Below are positions 23,338 to 34,814 of a DNA stretch of 64,000 nucleotides, piece after piece. Location of the stretch: contig OX578283.1 of the NCBI GenBank assembly GCA_951217055.1, forward strand, positions 32,511,760-32,575,759. Direction: 5' to 3'. The DNA is from Gerris lacustris. Taxonomy: Eukaryota > Arthropoda > Insecta > Hemiptera > Gerridae. The notes under the pieces are model-generated. The model saw only the letters and a program-made list of their open reading frames with translations. It did no database searches and was not told the origin of the DNA. The stretch's first letter is position 1, and the number at the start of each line of letters is the position of its first letter. Position numbers and translations under genes: made by a program.

Positions 23338-24184
23338 CTTGTGGTTGTTGTTGTTGTTGTTGTTGTGGTTGTGGTTGTGGTATTTGTTGTGGTTGTGGTT
23401 GTGGTTGTGGTTGTGGTATTTGTATTTGTTGTGGTTGTGGAATTTGTTGTGGTTGTGGTATTTTTTGTGGTTGTGGTTGTGGTTGTGGTTATGGTTGTTG
23501 TTGTGGTTGTGGTTGTGGTGTGGTTGTGGTTGTGGTATTTGTTGTGGTTGTGGTTGTGGTGTGGTTGTGGTTGTGGTATTTGTTGTGGTTGTGGTATTTG
23601 GTGTAATTGTGGTTGTGGTGTGGTATTCGTTGTGGTTGTAGTATTTGTTGTGGTATTTGTTGTGGTTGTGGTATTTGTTGTGGTTGTGGTTGTGGTATTT
23701 GTTGTGGTTGTGGTATTTGTTGTGGTTGTGGTTGTGGTATTTGTTGTGGTTGTGGTATTTGTTGTGGTTGTGGTATTTGTTGTGGTTGTGGTTGTGGTTG
23801 CGGTTGTGGTGTGGTTGTGGTATTTGTATTTGTTGTGGTTGTGGTATTTGTTGTGGTAGTGGTTGTGGTTGTGGTTGTGGTATTTGTTGTGGTTGTGGTT
23901 GTGGTATTTGTTGTAGTTGTGGTTGTGGTATTTGTTGTGGTTGTGGTTGTGGTTGTGGTATTTGTTGTGGTTGTGGTATTTGTTGTGGTTGTGGTATTTG
24001 TTGTGGTTGTGGTTGTAGTATTTGTTGTGGTATTTGTTGTGGTATTTGTTGTGGTTGTGGTTGTTGTTGTGGTTGTGGTTGTTGTTGTGGTTGTGGTTGT
24101 GGTTGTGGTTGGGGTTGTGGTTGTGGTTGTGGTTGTGGTATTTTTTGTGGTTGTGGTTGTGGTTGTAATATTTGTTGTGTATTT
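23338..24184 (+). repeat. (TTGTGG)n array, mirror of CCACAA array 3
   Basis: TTGTGG hexamers with GTATTTGTTG interruptions; about 65 bp shorter than the left-arm counterpart. Confidence 0.9.
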
Positions 24185-24426
24185 GACCCCGTGGAAAAAA
24201 GTTATTATCAAAATTGTTCAGAGTAGAAAAAAGAAATGTCGATTTTTTACCATATTTTATAACTTTTGGTACACTTTGACTACGAAAAGCAAATTGATAT
24301 GGGTATTAATTTAAAGAGGACAGTGTATAGAAGACTTTAAAAAACACCGCACATCGTTATCACTCTTTGTTCCGGAGATATTGGCGTTACAGTGAATAAG
24401 CCATGGGTCTTCAATAGGGGGTGGTG
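24185..24426 (-). repeat. 349-bp unit, truncated mirror of copy 3
   Basis: Starts GACCCCGTGG and ends CTTCAATAGGGGGTGGTG, the reverse complement of 18,379-18,620. Confidence 0.85.
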
Positions 24427-24498
24427 TTTTCATTATTTGTATTATTTCTTTCTTTTCTATTAATTATTTTTTAAATTAATTTTTAATTTTTTTTTTTT

Positions 24499-24577
24499 AT
24501 GAGGAATAAACGCTCACAAGCTGTCAAAATCGAGTTGGTAGAGAGAGATTCAAGACTCTACTTGAAGCCCTTAAGCA
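24499..24577 (+). other. 77-bp exon-like segment, frameshifted (mirror)
   Basis: ATGAGGAATAAACGC start with the 2-base GA insertion (GAGAGAGATTC), mirroring 18,230-18,306. Confidence 0.4.
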
Positions 24578-24596
24578 GCTCGCCAATAGCTAGAGT

Positions 24597-25021
24597 AGTA
24601 GCTTGTAGTTGTGGTGATAGTTGTGTGATGGTTGTGGTTGTGGTGATAGTTGTGTGATGGTTGTGGTTGTGGTGATGGTTGTGGTTGTGGTGATGGTTGT
24701 GGTTGTGGTGATGGTTGTGGTTGTAATGTTGTATTTTTGTGGTTGTGGTATTTGTTGTAGTTGTGGTTGTGGTATTTTTGTGGTTGTGGTTGTGGTATTT
24801 GTTGTGGTTGTGGTATTTGTTGTGGTTGTGGTATTTGTTGTGGTTTTGGTTGTAGTATTTGTTGTGGTATTTGTTGTGGTATTTGTTGTGGTTGTGGTTG
24901 TTGTTGTGGTTGTGGTTGTGGTTGTTGTTGTGGTTGTGTTTGTTGTTGTGGTTGTGGTTGTTGTTGTGGTTGTTGTTGTGGTATTTGTTGTGGTTGTGGT
25001 TGTGGTATTTGTTGTGTATTT
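24597..25021 (+). repeat. (TTGTGG)n array, mirror of CCACAA array 2
   Basis: TTGTGG hexamers with GATGGTTG and GTATTTG variants; about 6 bp shorter than the left-arm copy. Confidence 0.9.
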
Positions 25022-25370
25022 GACCCCGTGGAAAAAAGTTATTATCAAAATTGTTCAGAGTAGAAAAAAGAAATGTCGATTTTTTACCATATTTTATAAC
25101 TTTTGGTACACTTTGACTACGAAAAGCAAATTGATATGGGTATTAAATTAAAGAGGACAGTGTATAGAAGACTTTAAAAAACACCGCACATCGTTATCAC
25201 TCTTTGTTCCGGAGATATTGGCGTTACAGTGAATAGGCCAAATATGGGTCTTCAATAGGGGGTGGTGGGGGAAGCAAGCGGTGGCACTCGATATGATAAT
25301 ATGGAAAATGCTTCCCTAAACCCCTTCTAAACGATGGTGTAAAGAAAGTTTAGTATTTAATTTTTCCCCC
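25022..25370 (-). repeat. 349-bp unit, mirror of copy 2
   Basis: Reverse complement of 17,429-17,777 with the same length. Confidence 0.85.
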
Positions 25371-25704
25371 ATTTGTTGTAGTTGAGTGGTTGTGGTATTT
25401 TTTTGTGGTTGTGGTATTTGTTGTGGTTGTGGTATTTGTATTTGTTGTGGTTGTGGTTGTGGTTGTGGTGTGGTTGTGTTGATGGTTGTGGTATTTGTTG
25501 TGGTTGTGGTGTGGTATTTGTTGTTGTGGTATTTGTATTTGTTGTGGTTGTGGTATTTTTTGTGGTTGTGGTATTTGTTATGGTTGTGGTTTTGGTTGTG
25601 GTGATGGTTGTTATTGTGGTGATGGTTGTGGTTGTGGTTGTGGTTGTGGTTGTGGTTATGGTTGTGGTTGAGGTTGTAGTTGTGGTTGTGGTGTGGTCAG
25701 TGTC
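25371..25704 (+). repeat. (TTGTGG)n array, mirror of CCACAA array 1
   Basis: TTGTGG array closing with GTCAGTGTCAGTGTCAGTG, the mirror of the GACACT units at 17,083-17,102. Confidence 0.9.
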
Positions 25705-26644
25705 AGTGTCAGTGTCAGGTTTTTTTTTTATCAAATTATAGCATGCTTCACAGTTAGTACTACATGCGGTTAAAGGTCACAATAAAATTTAAAAGTGGTT
25801 TAAGTAGGACCATACACATCGATAACAACAATGACGGAGAGATAAATAATAAAATTTTCAGCAATTAGAAGTTGCTGTAGGCGTAGTAAAAACAAGTTAG
25901 TAACAATAACATGAACGGAAAAATATTCAAATTAATATAGGCACTTATGTACAAACTTAATTACACACAAAAGTATCACAGTTAAAAGAATGTTGATGTG
26001 CAAAGTTTAAAATTTTAGTACTTTTGAAGATATAGGTGTAAATAAGGTTGAAACTTATTTGGGACCATCAATTGCCTAATGGTGACCTACGATTTAAATT
26101 TCATTAAAATCGGAAGAGTAGTTTTTAAGATAATTGTTGGTTCGCAGAAATGCGGTTTACAATTTTTTATCTTTTTCCAACTACAATATCTCGGTTTGTA
26201 TCACTTTAAACATGCATAGGACCTTTTTTATGCAGAATTATGGGAAAATATTTTTGTCAAAAACATTTCTCTTCAAAAAAATAAACTGTTTTGCGAGAAA
26301 AGGTTAAAAAATTATTATTTTTAGATTTTATGGTGGAGGGAGGGGGCCACTCCCCCCCCCCCCCCGCCCTCAAGAGGTGGGAACTTTACTGTTTCTTACT
26401 ACTACACCCTTAAGAGTTTTTTCGCAAAGTTTCAATACTTTATAAATCATTTACCCTATTATTCCTTATTTTCCTGGACTAAATAGAGTTCACAGTCAAC
26501 ACTATTAGCAGCTTTCCATACTACAAGCATCCACTATTTCCGCTTTTTTCCCCCTCTTGCATTAGAGTTGCTATGACATATTATACATCGAATTAAAGGT
26601 AATAAAATAATCTACACGTTTTATTTAACCACATTTTTAGTGCC

Positions 26645-26993
26645 GACCCCGTGGAAAAAAGTTATTATCAAAATTGTTCAGAGTAGAAAAAAGAAATGTC
26701 GATTTTTTACCATATTTTATAACTTTTGGTACACTTTGACTACGAAAAGCAAATTGATATGGGTATCAAATTAAAGAGGACAGTGTATAGAAGACTTTAA
26801 AAAACACCGCACATCGTTAGCACTCTTTGTTCCGGAGATATTGGCGTTACAGTGAATAGGCCAAATTTGGGTCTTCAATAGGGGGTGGTGGGGGAAGCAA
26901 GCGGTGGCACTCGATATGATAATATGGAAAATGCTTCCCTAAACCCCTTCTAAACGATGGTGTAAAGAAAGTTTAGTATTTAATTTTTCCCCC
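26645..26993 (-). repeat. 349-bp unit, mirror of copy 1
   Basis: Reverse complement of 15,805-16,153, including the distinguishing GTTAGCACTC (from GAGTGCTAAC). Confidence 0.85.
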
Positions 26994-28262
26994 CTTTTTT
27001 GCTTATTTGTACTGGCCTAGAAGTTTTTCTTCAAAATAAACAACATATTTTTTTATATATTGATTTACAAACAGTCATAATAATAAACCATTTATTATGT
27101 CATGACTCATGACATACAATTTTTCATTATTTTACTGTACTCTAACTTTGACTTTATAAATAATTATTTATATTTTATATTTATTCCTTTGTAATGATTT
27201 ATATTATAATATGAGCTTGATATCTTGTGTTCATTATTTTGTAATTAGTTACGGTGGAAAATAGCTCCAAAGGATATAAGCGAACGTTATTCAAGCAAGC
27301 ATGTCTCGTGGGAATTTGGAAGAGTTCTGTAAGTAAGTAGTTGCCAATTGTCAATTTAGAAATGTAATGCCTAATTACACACTTATTTTCAAATTATTAA
27401 GTAATCACAATGGAATAATAGTTCATACATATATTTATATATTGATCCACTTGGGTAGGACTGTACACAAGTCAATAATTTTGTACTTGTAATGAGCAGA
27501 TAATACCCTAGAGCCAAATCTCCAACCCCTAACGACACCATGTTAAAAAAGCACATAAAAATGCATAGGATCTAGATTCTAGATTTTCACAGAATTAAGA
27601 AGGATGATTTACGAAGTGTTCAGGTTTTTTTGCAAGCTTAGGCATAGCTTCGTTGAAATTTCAGAAAGATTATAATGTCTTTACAAAAATAGACGCTTTT
27701 AAACAATTGACGTGGTTACAGGGATGGGGAGAGGGAGAATACCAACAGTGTTAAATGTGTTTAAGAACGATAACATTAAAATTAATGTTTAAATGGCGGA
27801 TGACGGTGAGAAAGGGTAAAGGTTTTTTGTGTTGGGTATGAGTTAAGGGGATATTGTCGCTTCCCTCAAACCCCTTGATTACGATCCGGCATCCGAGATG
27901 GGGAGGATTTTGAGGGAGGTGTTTCATGGGCGCACAGAGTCGAGGAGGAAACCGGCAAGAAATCCTCATGAAGAAAATACGCGTTTTGGAACACCCCTTT
28001 CTAAACATAAGAAAACGCTTACAAACCTCGCCTTCAGGCAAGACCTCTCTCTTGGTAAAATGTAAAATCTGCTGGAGTGTGGCTCACGGGATTCAGGCTA
28101 CGGTTTTTTTTAAGACTGGAAGAGAATTGATTAGCATGCAAAATGCTTCTCAACTAAACCGCACATTTTACCAGCATCCCACCCCAAACCAAAAACCACA
28201 CCGAGGAGCGAGGTGTGGTTTTTTTTTCAAAACGCTAATCGACAAAAGACAAAATTGGCAAA

Positions 28263-31200
28263 AACAACAACCACAAGGGTTTAAGGGCTTCAAGTAGAGT
28301 CTTGAATCTCTCTACCAACTCGATTTTGACAGCTTGTGAGCGTTTATTCCTCATAAAAAAAAAAAATTAAAAATAATTTAAAAAATAATTAATAGAAAAA
28401 AAAGAAATAATACAAATAATGAAACACCACCCCCTATTGAAGACCCAAATTTGGCCTATTCACTGTAACGCCAATATCTCCGGAACAAAGAGTGATAACG
28501 ATGTGTTGTGTTTTTTAAAGTCTTCTATACACTGTCCTCTTTAATTTAATACCCATAAAGTGGTCCACTTAAAAAAAATTACGAAAAGTAGAAAAATGTA
28601 GAAGAATAGAATAAAGATTTTACGATATTAACGAGCGGGAGGGCTAATTAAATAAAACTGACAACAAATTAAAAATGTAGTATGTAAAAAAGATTTTAAT
28701 AAGCTTTGATTTAATCTTATCTTTAGATGATTATCTAAGGTAGATAAGAATTCCAGGTGTCCCCTAGTGTTTTTAGACATAGTGTTTTTATCACTTTCTA
28801 CCTGGTAGAAGTCCTACTGTTCTATTACCTTCTCACTTATTTCTCAACTTTTACTCTGTCACTTATTTCCATATCTGCATTTTCATCCCTCTTATCTCCC
28901 TTACTACACACCCCTCCGATTTATTTTTTTTATTTAAAACTCAAAAACACAGAATGATTTTGCGGTTCCGTTTACAGTTCATACTAATATTTCTGCTGCA
29001 ATTATTTCTTACTGCTTCCCGTTATTTTAATTTAATATAATATTATAATAAATATAATATTATATTTATTTATTTCACTTTTTTTAAATTTTTAGTTTAA
29101 GCTACTTGCAAAAGATTGCTAAACAAAAAATGTATAAGGAATCTGCCGGCTTCGCCGGCGCCTGCGCCCTTGCGCCGGCCCTGTCAGTATCAGTATCCGA
29201 ATCAATGTCAGTATCCCGTATCAGTATCAGTATCTCGTATCAGTATCCAGTATCCGTATCAGTATCCGTATCAGCACCCGCAGTATCCCTATCAGTATCC
29301 TGTTGTATCCGTATCAGTATCCCGTATCAGTTTCCCGTATTAGTATCCGTATCAGTTTCCCGTATTAGTATCCGTATCAGTATCCCGTAGTATCAGTATC
29401 AGTATCCGTATCAGTATGTCGTATCAGTATCAGTATCCGTATTAGTACCAGTATCCGTATCAGTATCCCATATCAGTATCCGTATAAATATCCCGTAGTA
29501 CCTGTATCAGTATCTGTATCAGTATCCGTATCAGTATTCATATAAGTATCCGTATCAGTATCCCGTATCAGTATCTATATGTCTCCCGTGGTATCCATCA
29601 GTATCTCAGTGGGGTATCAGTATCCCGTAGTATCCATCTGAATCTGAATCTGAATCTGAAACCGAATAAGAATCGGAATCGGAATCTGAATCGGACTAGG
29701 AATCGGAATCGGAATTGGAATCTGAATAGGAATCGGAATCTTATTCTGAATAGGAATCAGAATCTGAATCTGAATAGGAATCGGAATCAAATTCTGAATC
29801 TAAATCAGAATCGAAATCTGAATCTGAATCTGAATCAGAGATAACGACGACGACGACGACGACATGATGACGAAGCCTGCCGACGACATGATGACGACAC
29901 GATGATGACGATTACATGATGACGTTATGATGACATGATGACGTTATGATGACATGATGACGACACGATGCCGCCGTGATGACGACACGATGATGACACG
30001 ATAATGACGATAACGACACGACGAGGACATTATGACGACATGACGACGACATTATGACGACATGACGCCGACATTATGACGACATGACGCCGACATTATG
30101 ACGACATGACTATATGAACGACGACATAATTACAACATTATGACGACATGTCAACACTATGACGACACTATGACGACACTATGACGACACTATGCCGACA
30201 CTATGACGACACTATGACGACACTATGACGACACTATGACGACACTATGACGACACTATGACGACACTATGACGACACTATGACGACACTATGACGACAC
30301 TATGACGACACTATGATGACATCTGTCGTCATAATGTCGTCATAATGTCGTCGTTCATATAGTCATGTCGTCATAATGTCGTCATAGTGCCGTCATAATG
30401 TCGTCATAGTGTCGTCATAATGTCGTTATTACGTCGTCATAGTGTCGTCACAGTGTCGTCATATTGTCGTCATAATGTCGTCATAATTTCGGCGTCATGT
30501 CGTCATAATGTCCTCGTCGTGTTGTCATCATCGTGTCTTTATAGTGCCGTCATAGTGTCGTCATAATGTCGTCATAGTGTCGTCATAATGTCGTCATAAT
30601 GTCGTGTTTTCATCATGTCGTCGTTCATATAGTCATGTCGTCATGTCGTCATCATGTTTTCATTATGTCGTCGTTCATATAGTCATGTCGTCATGTCGTC
30701 ATCATGTTTTCATTATGTCGTCGTTCATATAGTCATGTCGTCATAGTGTCGTCATAATGTCGGCATAATGTAGTCATAATGTCCTCGTCGTGTTGTCATC
30801 ATCGTGTCTTTATAGTGTCTTTATAGTGTCGTCATAATGTCGTCATAGTGTCGTCATATTGTCGTCATAATGTCGTTATAATGTCGTGTTTTCATCATGT
30901 CGTCGTTCATATAGTCATGTCGTCATCATGTTTTCATTATGTCGTCGTTCATATAGTCATGTCGTCATAATGTCGTCATAGTGTCGTCATAATGTCGGCA
31001 TAATGTCGTCATAATGTCGTCGTCATGTCGTCATAATGTCCTAGTCGTGTCGTCATCGTCATCATGGTGTCTTCATCGTGTCGTCATAGTGTCGTCATAA
31101 TGTCGTAATAATGTCGTCATGTCGTCATGTCGTCATCATGTTGTCATTATGTCGTCGTTCATATAGTCATGTCGTCGGATACTGATAGGGATACTGATAC

Positions 31201-31737
31201 GGTTGTGGTTGTGGTTGTGGTTGTGGTTGTGGTTGTGGTTGTGGTTTTGGTTGTGGTTGTGGTTGTGGTTGTGGTTGTGGTGTGGTTGTGGTTGTGGTTG
31301 TGGTTGTGGTTGTGGTTGTGGTTGTGGTTGTGGTTGTGGTTGTGGTTGTGGTTGTGGTTGTGGTTGTGGTTGTGGTTGTGGTTGTGGTTGTGGTTGTGGT
31401 TGTGGTTGTGGTTGTGGTTGTGGTTGTGGTTGTGGTTGTGGTTGTGGTTGTGGTTGTGGTTGTGGTTGTGGTTGTGGTTGTGGTTGTGGTTGTGGTTGTG
31501 GTTGTGGATGTGGTTGTGGTTGTGGTTGTGGTTGTGATTGTGATTGTGGTTGTGGTTGTGGTTGTGGTGTGGTTGTGGTTGTGGTTGTGGTTGTGGTTGT
31601 GGTTGTGGTTTTGGTTGTGGTTCTGGTTGTGGTTGTGGTTGTGGTTGTGGTGTGGTTGTGGTTGTGGTTGTGGTTGTGGTTGTGGTTGTGGTTGTGGTTG
31701 TGGTTGTGGTTGTGGTTGTGGTTGTGGTTGTGGTTGT
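28263..31737 (+). repeat. Segment B, direct duplication copy 2
   Basis: Starts at AACAACAACCACAAGGG right after the inverted arm. It repeats 19,512 onward, including the 77-bp segment (28,278-28,354, minus), the 349-bp-unit fragment (28,425-28,557), the CAGTAT array, the GAATCT array, the 11-mer inverted arrays and the GGTTGT array. Its 11-mer array (about 30,153-30,315) has roughly 14 units fewer than copy 1, and one short GTCTTTATAGTG variant near 30,820 differs. Confidence 0.88.
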
Positions 31738-32044
31738 GGTTGTGGTTGTGGTTGTGGTTGTGGTTGTGGTTGTGGTTGTGGTTGTGGTTGTGGTTGTGGT
31801 TGTGGTTGTGGTTGTGGTTGTGGTTGTGGTTGTGGTTGTGGTTGTGGTTGTGGTTGTGGTTGTGGTTGTGGTTGTGGTTGTGGTTGTGGTTGTGGTTGTG
31901 GTTGTGGTTGTGGATGTGGTTGTGGTTGTGGTTGTGGTTGTGATTGTGATTGTGGTTGTGGTTGTGGTTGTGGTGTGGTTGTGGTTGTGGTTGTGGTTGT
32001 GGTTGTGGTTGTGGTTGTGGTTGTGGTTGTGGTATTTGTTGTGG
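31200..32044 (+). repeat. (GGTTGT)n array, extended copy
   Basis: It corresponds to 22,604-23,134 but continues for another ~300 bp. A variant cluster (GGATGTGG ... GATTGTGATTGTGG ... GGTGTGG) at about 31,506-31,570 recurs about 406 bp later at 31,912-31,976, showing internal duplication of part of the array. Confidence 0.9.
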
Positions 32045-32045
32045 T

Positions 32046-32092
32046 CATATACATGTATGAGTACTCATATATGAGTACTCATATATGAGTAC
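32046..32092. repeat. Palindromic GAGTACTC junction between arrays
   Basis: ATATGAGTACTCATAT, itself a perfect palindrome, is repeated at the switch from GGTTGT repeats to the AGTACT-type satellite. Confidence 0.75.
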
Positions 32093-33083
32093 TTTTTTCT
32101 GAGTACTTTTTTCAGAGTACTTTTTTCTGAGTACTTTTTCTGAGTACTTTTTTCTGAGTACTGAGTACTGAGTACTGAGTACTTTTTTAGTATTTTTTTT
32201 AGTACTTTTTTTAGTACTTTTTCTAGTACTTTTTTTAGTACTTTTTTAAGTACTTTTTTTTAGTACTTTTTTAGTACTTTTTTTAGTACTTTTTTAAGTA
32301 CTTTTTCAGTACTTCTTTTTAGTACTTTGTTTTACTAACAAAGTACACTACTACTACACCACTTTTTACTATTTTTTTAGTACTTATTTCTGAGTACTTT
32401 TTTAGTACTTTTTAGTACTTTTTTAGTACCTTTATTAGTTCCTTTTTAGTACTTATTAGTACTTTTTTTAGTACTTTTTTAGTACTTTTTAGTACCTTTT
32501 TAGTACTATTTAGTACTATTTTTAGTACTTTTTTTAGTACTTTTATTTAGTACTTTTTTTTTAGTATTTTTTTAGTTTTTTTTAAGTACTTTTTTGGTCT
32601 CCTTTTTAGTACCCTTTTTTAGTCCCCTTTTTAGTCCCCTTTTTAGTCTGCTTTTTAGTCCCCTTTTTAGTCTCCTTTTTAGTCCCCTTTTTAGTCCCCT
32701 TTTTTGTCCCTTTTTGTCCCCTTTTTGTCCCCTTTTTATCCCCTTTTGTCCCCTTTTTGTCCCCTTTTTGTCCCCTTTTGTCCCCTTTTGTCCCATTTTT
32801 GTCCCCTTTTTGTCCCCTTTTTGTCCCCTTTTTGTCCCCTTTTTGTCCCCTTTTTTAGTCCCCTTTTTTAGTCCCCTTTTTTAGCCCCCCTTTTCAGTCC
32901 CCTTTTTTAGTCCCCTTTTTAGTCCCCCTTTTTTTGTCCCCTTTTAGTCCCCTTTTGTCCCCTTTTTAGTCCCCCTTTTTTAGTCCCCTTTTTTAGTCCC
33001 CTTTTTAGTCCCCTTTTTTAATCCCCCTTTTTTAGTCCCCTTTTTTAGTCCCCCTTTTTAGTCCCCTTTTTAGTCCCCTTTTT

Positions 33084-33277
33084 CTTGTACTTGTACTTAC
33101 TTGTACTTGTACGTACTTGTACTTGTACGTACTTGTACTTGTACGTACTCGTACTTGTACGTACTCGTACTTGTACGTACTCGTACTTGTACGTACTCGT
33201 ACTTGTACGTACTCGTACTCGTACTCGTACTCGTACTCGTACTTGTACTTGTACTTGTACTTGTACAAGTACAAGTA
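33084..33277 (+). repeat. CTTGTACTTGTACGTA 16-mer block 1
   Basis: ACTTGTACGTA and CTCGTACTTGTACGTA units ending in CTCGTACTCGTA and CTTGTACTTGTA runs and TACAAGTACAAGTACTT. GTAC recurs every 6-10 bp. Matching blocks are at 34,621, 39,001, 43,393 and 48,957. Confidence 0.9.
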
Positions 33278-34620
33278 CTTTTCTGAGTACTTTTTTCTGA
33301 GTACTTTGTCTGAGTACTTTTTTTAATACTTTTTCTGAGTACTTTTTCTGAGTACTTTTTTCTGAGTACTTTTTTCTGAGTACTTTTTTCAGAGTACTTT
33401 TTTCAGAGTACTTTTTTCTGAGTACTTTTTCTGAGTACTTTTTTCTGAGTACTTTTTCTGAGTACATTTTTTGTGAGTACTTTTTTCTGAGTACTTTTTT
33501 CTGAGTACTTTTTTTTGAGTACTTTTTTTGAGTACTTTTTCTGAGTACTTTTTTCTGAGTACTTTTTTCTGAGTACTTTTTCTGAGTACTTTTTCTGAGT
33601 ACTTTTTTCTGAGTACTTTTTTCAGAGTACTTTTTTCTGAGTTCTTTTTCTGAGTACTTTTTTCTGAGTACTGAGTACTGAGTACTGAGTACTTTTTTTA
33701 GTACTTTTTACTAGTACTTTTTTTAGTACTTTTTTAAGTACTTTTTTTAGTACTTTTTTAGTACTTTTTAGTACTTTTTTAGTACCTTTATTAGTTCCTT
33801 TTTAGTACTTATTAGTACTTTTTTTAGTACTTTTTTAGTACTTTTTAGTACTTTTTTAGTACTATTTAGTACTATTTTTAGTACTTTTTTTAGTACTTTT
33901 ATTTAGTACTTTTTTTTAAGTATTTTTTTAGTTTTTTTTAAGTACTTTTTTGGTCCCCTTTTTAGTCCCCTTTTTTAGTCCCCTTTTTAGTCCCCTTTTT
34001 TAGTCCCCTTTTTAGTCCCCTTTTTAGTCTCCTTTTTAGTCCCCTTTTTAGTCCCCTTTTTAGTCCCCTTTTTAGTCCCCTTTTGGTCCCCTTTTTGTCC
34101 CCTTTTTGTCCTTTTTTGTCCCCTTTTTGTCCTTTTTTTGTCCCCTTTTTGTCCCTTTTTGTCCCCTTTTTGTCCCCTTTTGGTCCCCTTTTTGTCCCCT
34201 TTTTGTCCCCTTTTTGTCCCCTTTTGTCCCCTTTTGGTCCCCTTTTTGTCCTTTTTTTGTCCCCTTTTTGTCCTTTTTTGTCCCCTTTTTAGTCCCCTTT
34301 TAGTCCCCTTTTTGTCCCCTTTTTGTCCCCTTTTTGTCCCCTTTTTGTCCCCTTTTTGTCCCCTTTTTGTCCCCTTTTTGTCCCCTTTTTGTCCCCTTTT
34401 TGTCCCCTTTTTGTCCCCTTTTTGTCCCCTTTTTGTTCCCTTTTTAGTCCCCCTTTTTTTGTCCCCTTTTTAGTCCCCTTTTAGTCCCCTTTTGTCCCCT
34501 TTTTAGTCCCCCTTTTTTAGTCCCCTTTTTTAGTCCCCTTTTTAGTCCCCTTTTTTAATCCCCCTTTTTTAGTCCCCTTTTTTAGTCCCCCTTTTTAGTC
34601 CCCTTTTTAGTCCCCTTTTT

Positions 34621-34814
34621 CTTGTACTTGTACTTACTTGTACTTGTACGTACTTGTACTTGTACGTACTTGTACTTGTACGTACTCGTACTTGTACGTA
34701 CTCGTACTTGTACGTACTCGTACTTGTACGTACTCGTACTTGTACGTACTCGTACTCGTACTCGTACTCGTACTCGTACTTGTACTTGTACTTGTACTTG
34801 TACAAGTACAAGTA
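34621..34814 (+). repeat. CTTGTACTTGTACGTA 16-mer block 2
   Basis: Same length and internal variant order as block 1, 1,537 bp later. It opens the first ~4.4-kb higher-order unit. Confidence 0.9.

Larger units (their letters stand above)
23140..28255 (-). repeat. Right arm (inverted A) of the ~5.15-kb inverted duplication
   Basis: Reverse complement of 14,543-19,724 with only small repeat-length differences and one G/C homopolymer change. Unique portions such as the 14.6-15.8 kb segment appear unchanged in the mirror (27.0-28.2 kb). Beyond 28,255 the sequence does not continue into the flank of arm A but jumps to the start of segment B. Confidence 0.9.

Noticed and set aside
22530..32088. 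Open frames up to ~295 codons across the GGTTGT arrays
   Set aside because: Same hexamer artefact, with alternating Gln-Pro, Trp-Leu or Cys-Gly translations and no independent start or domain.
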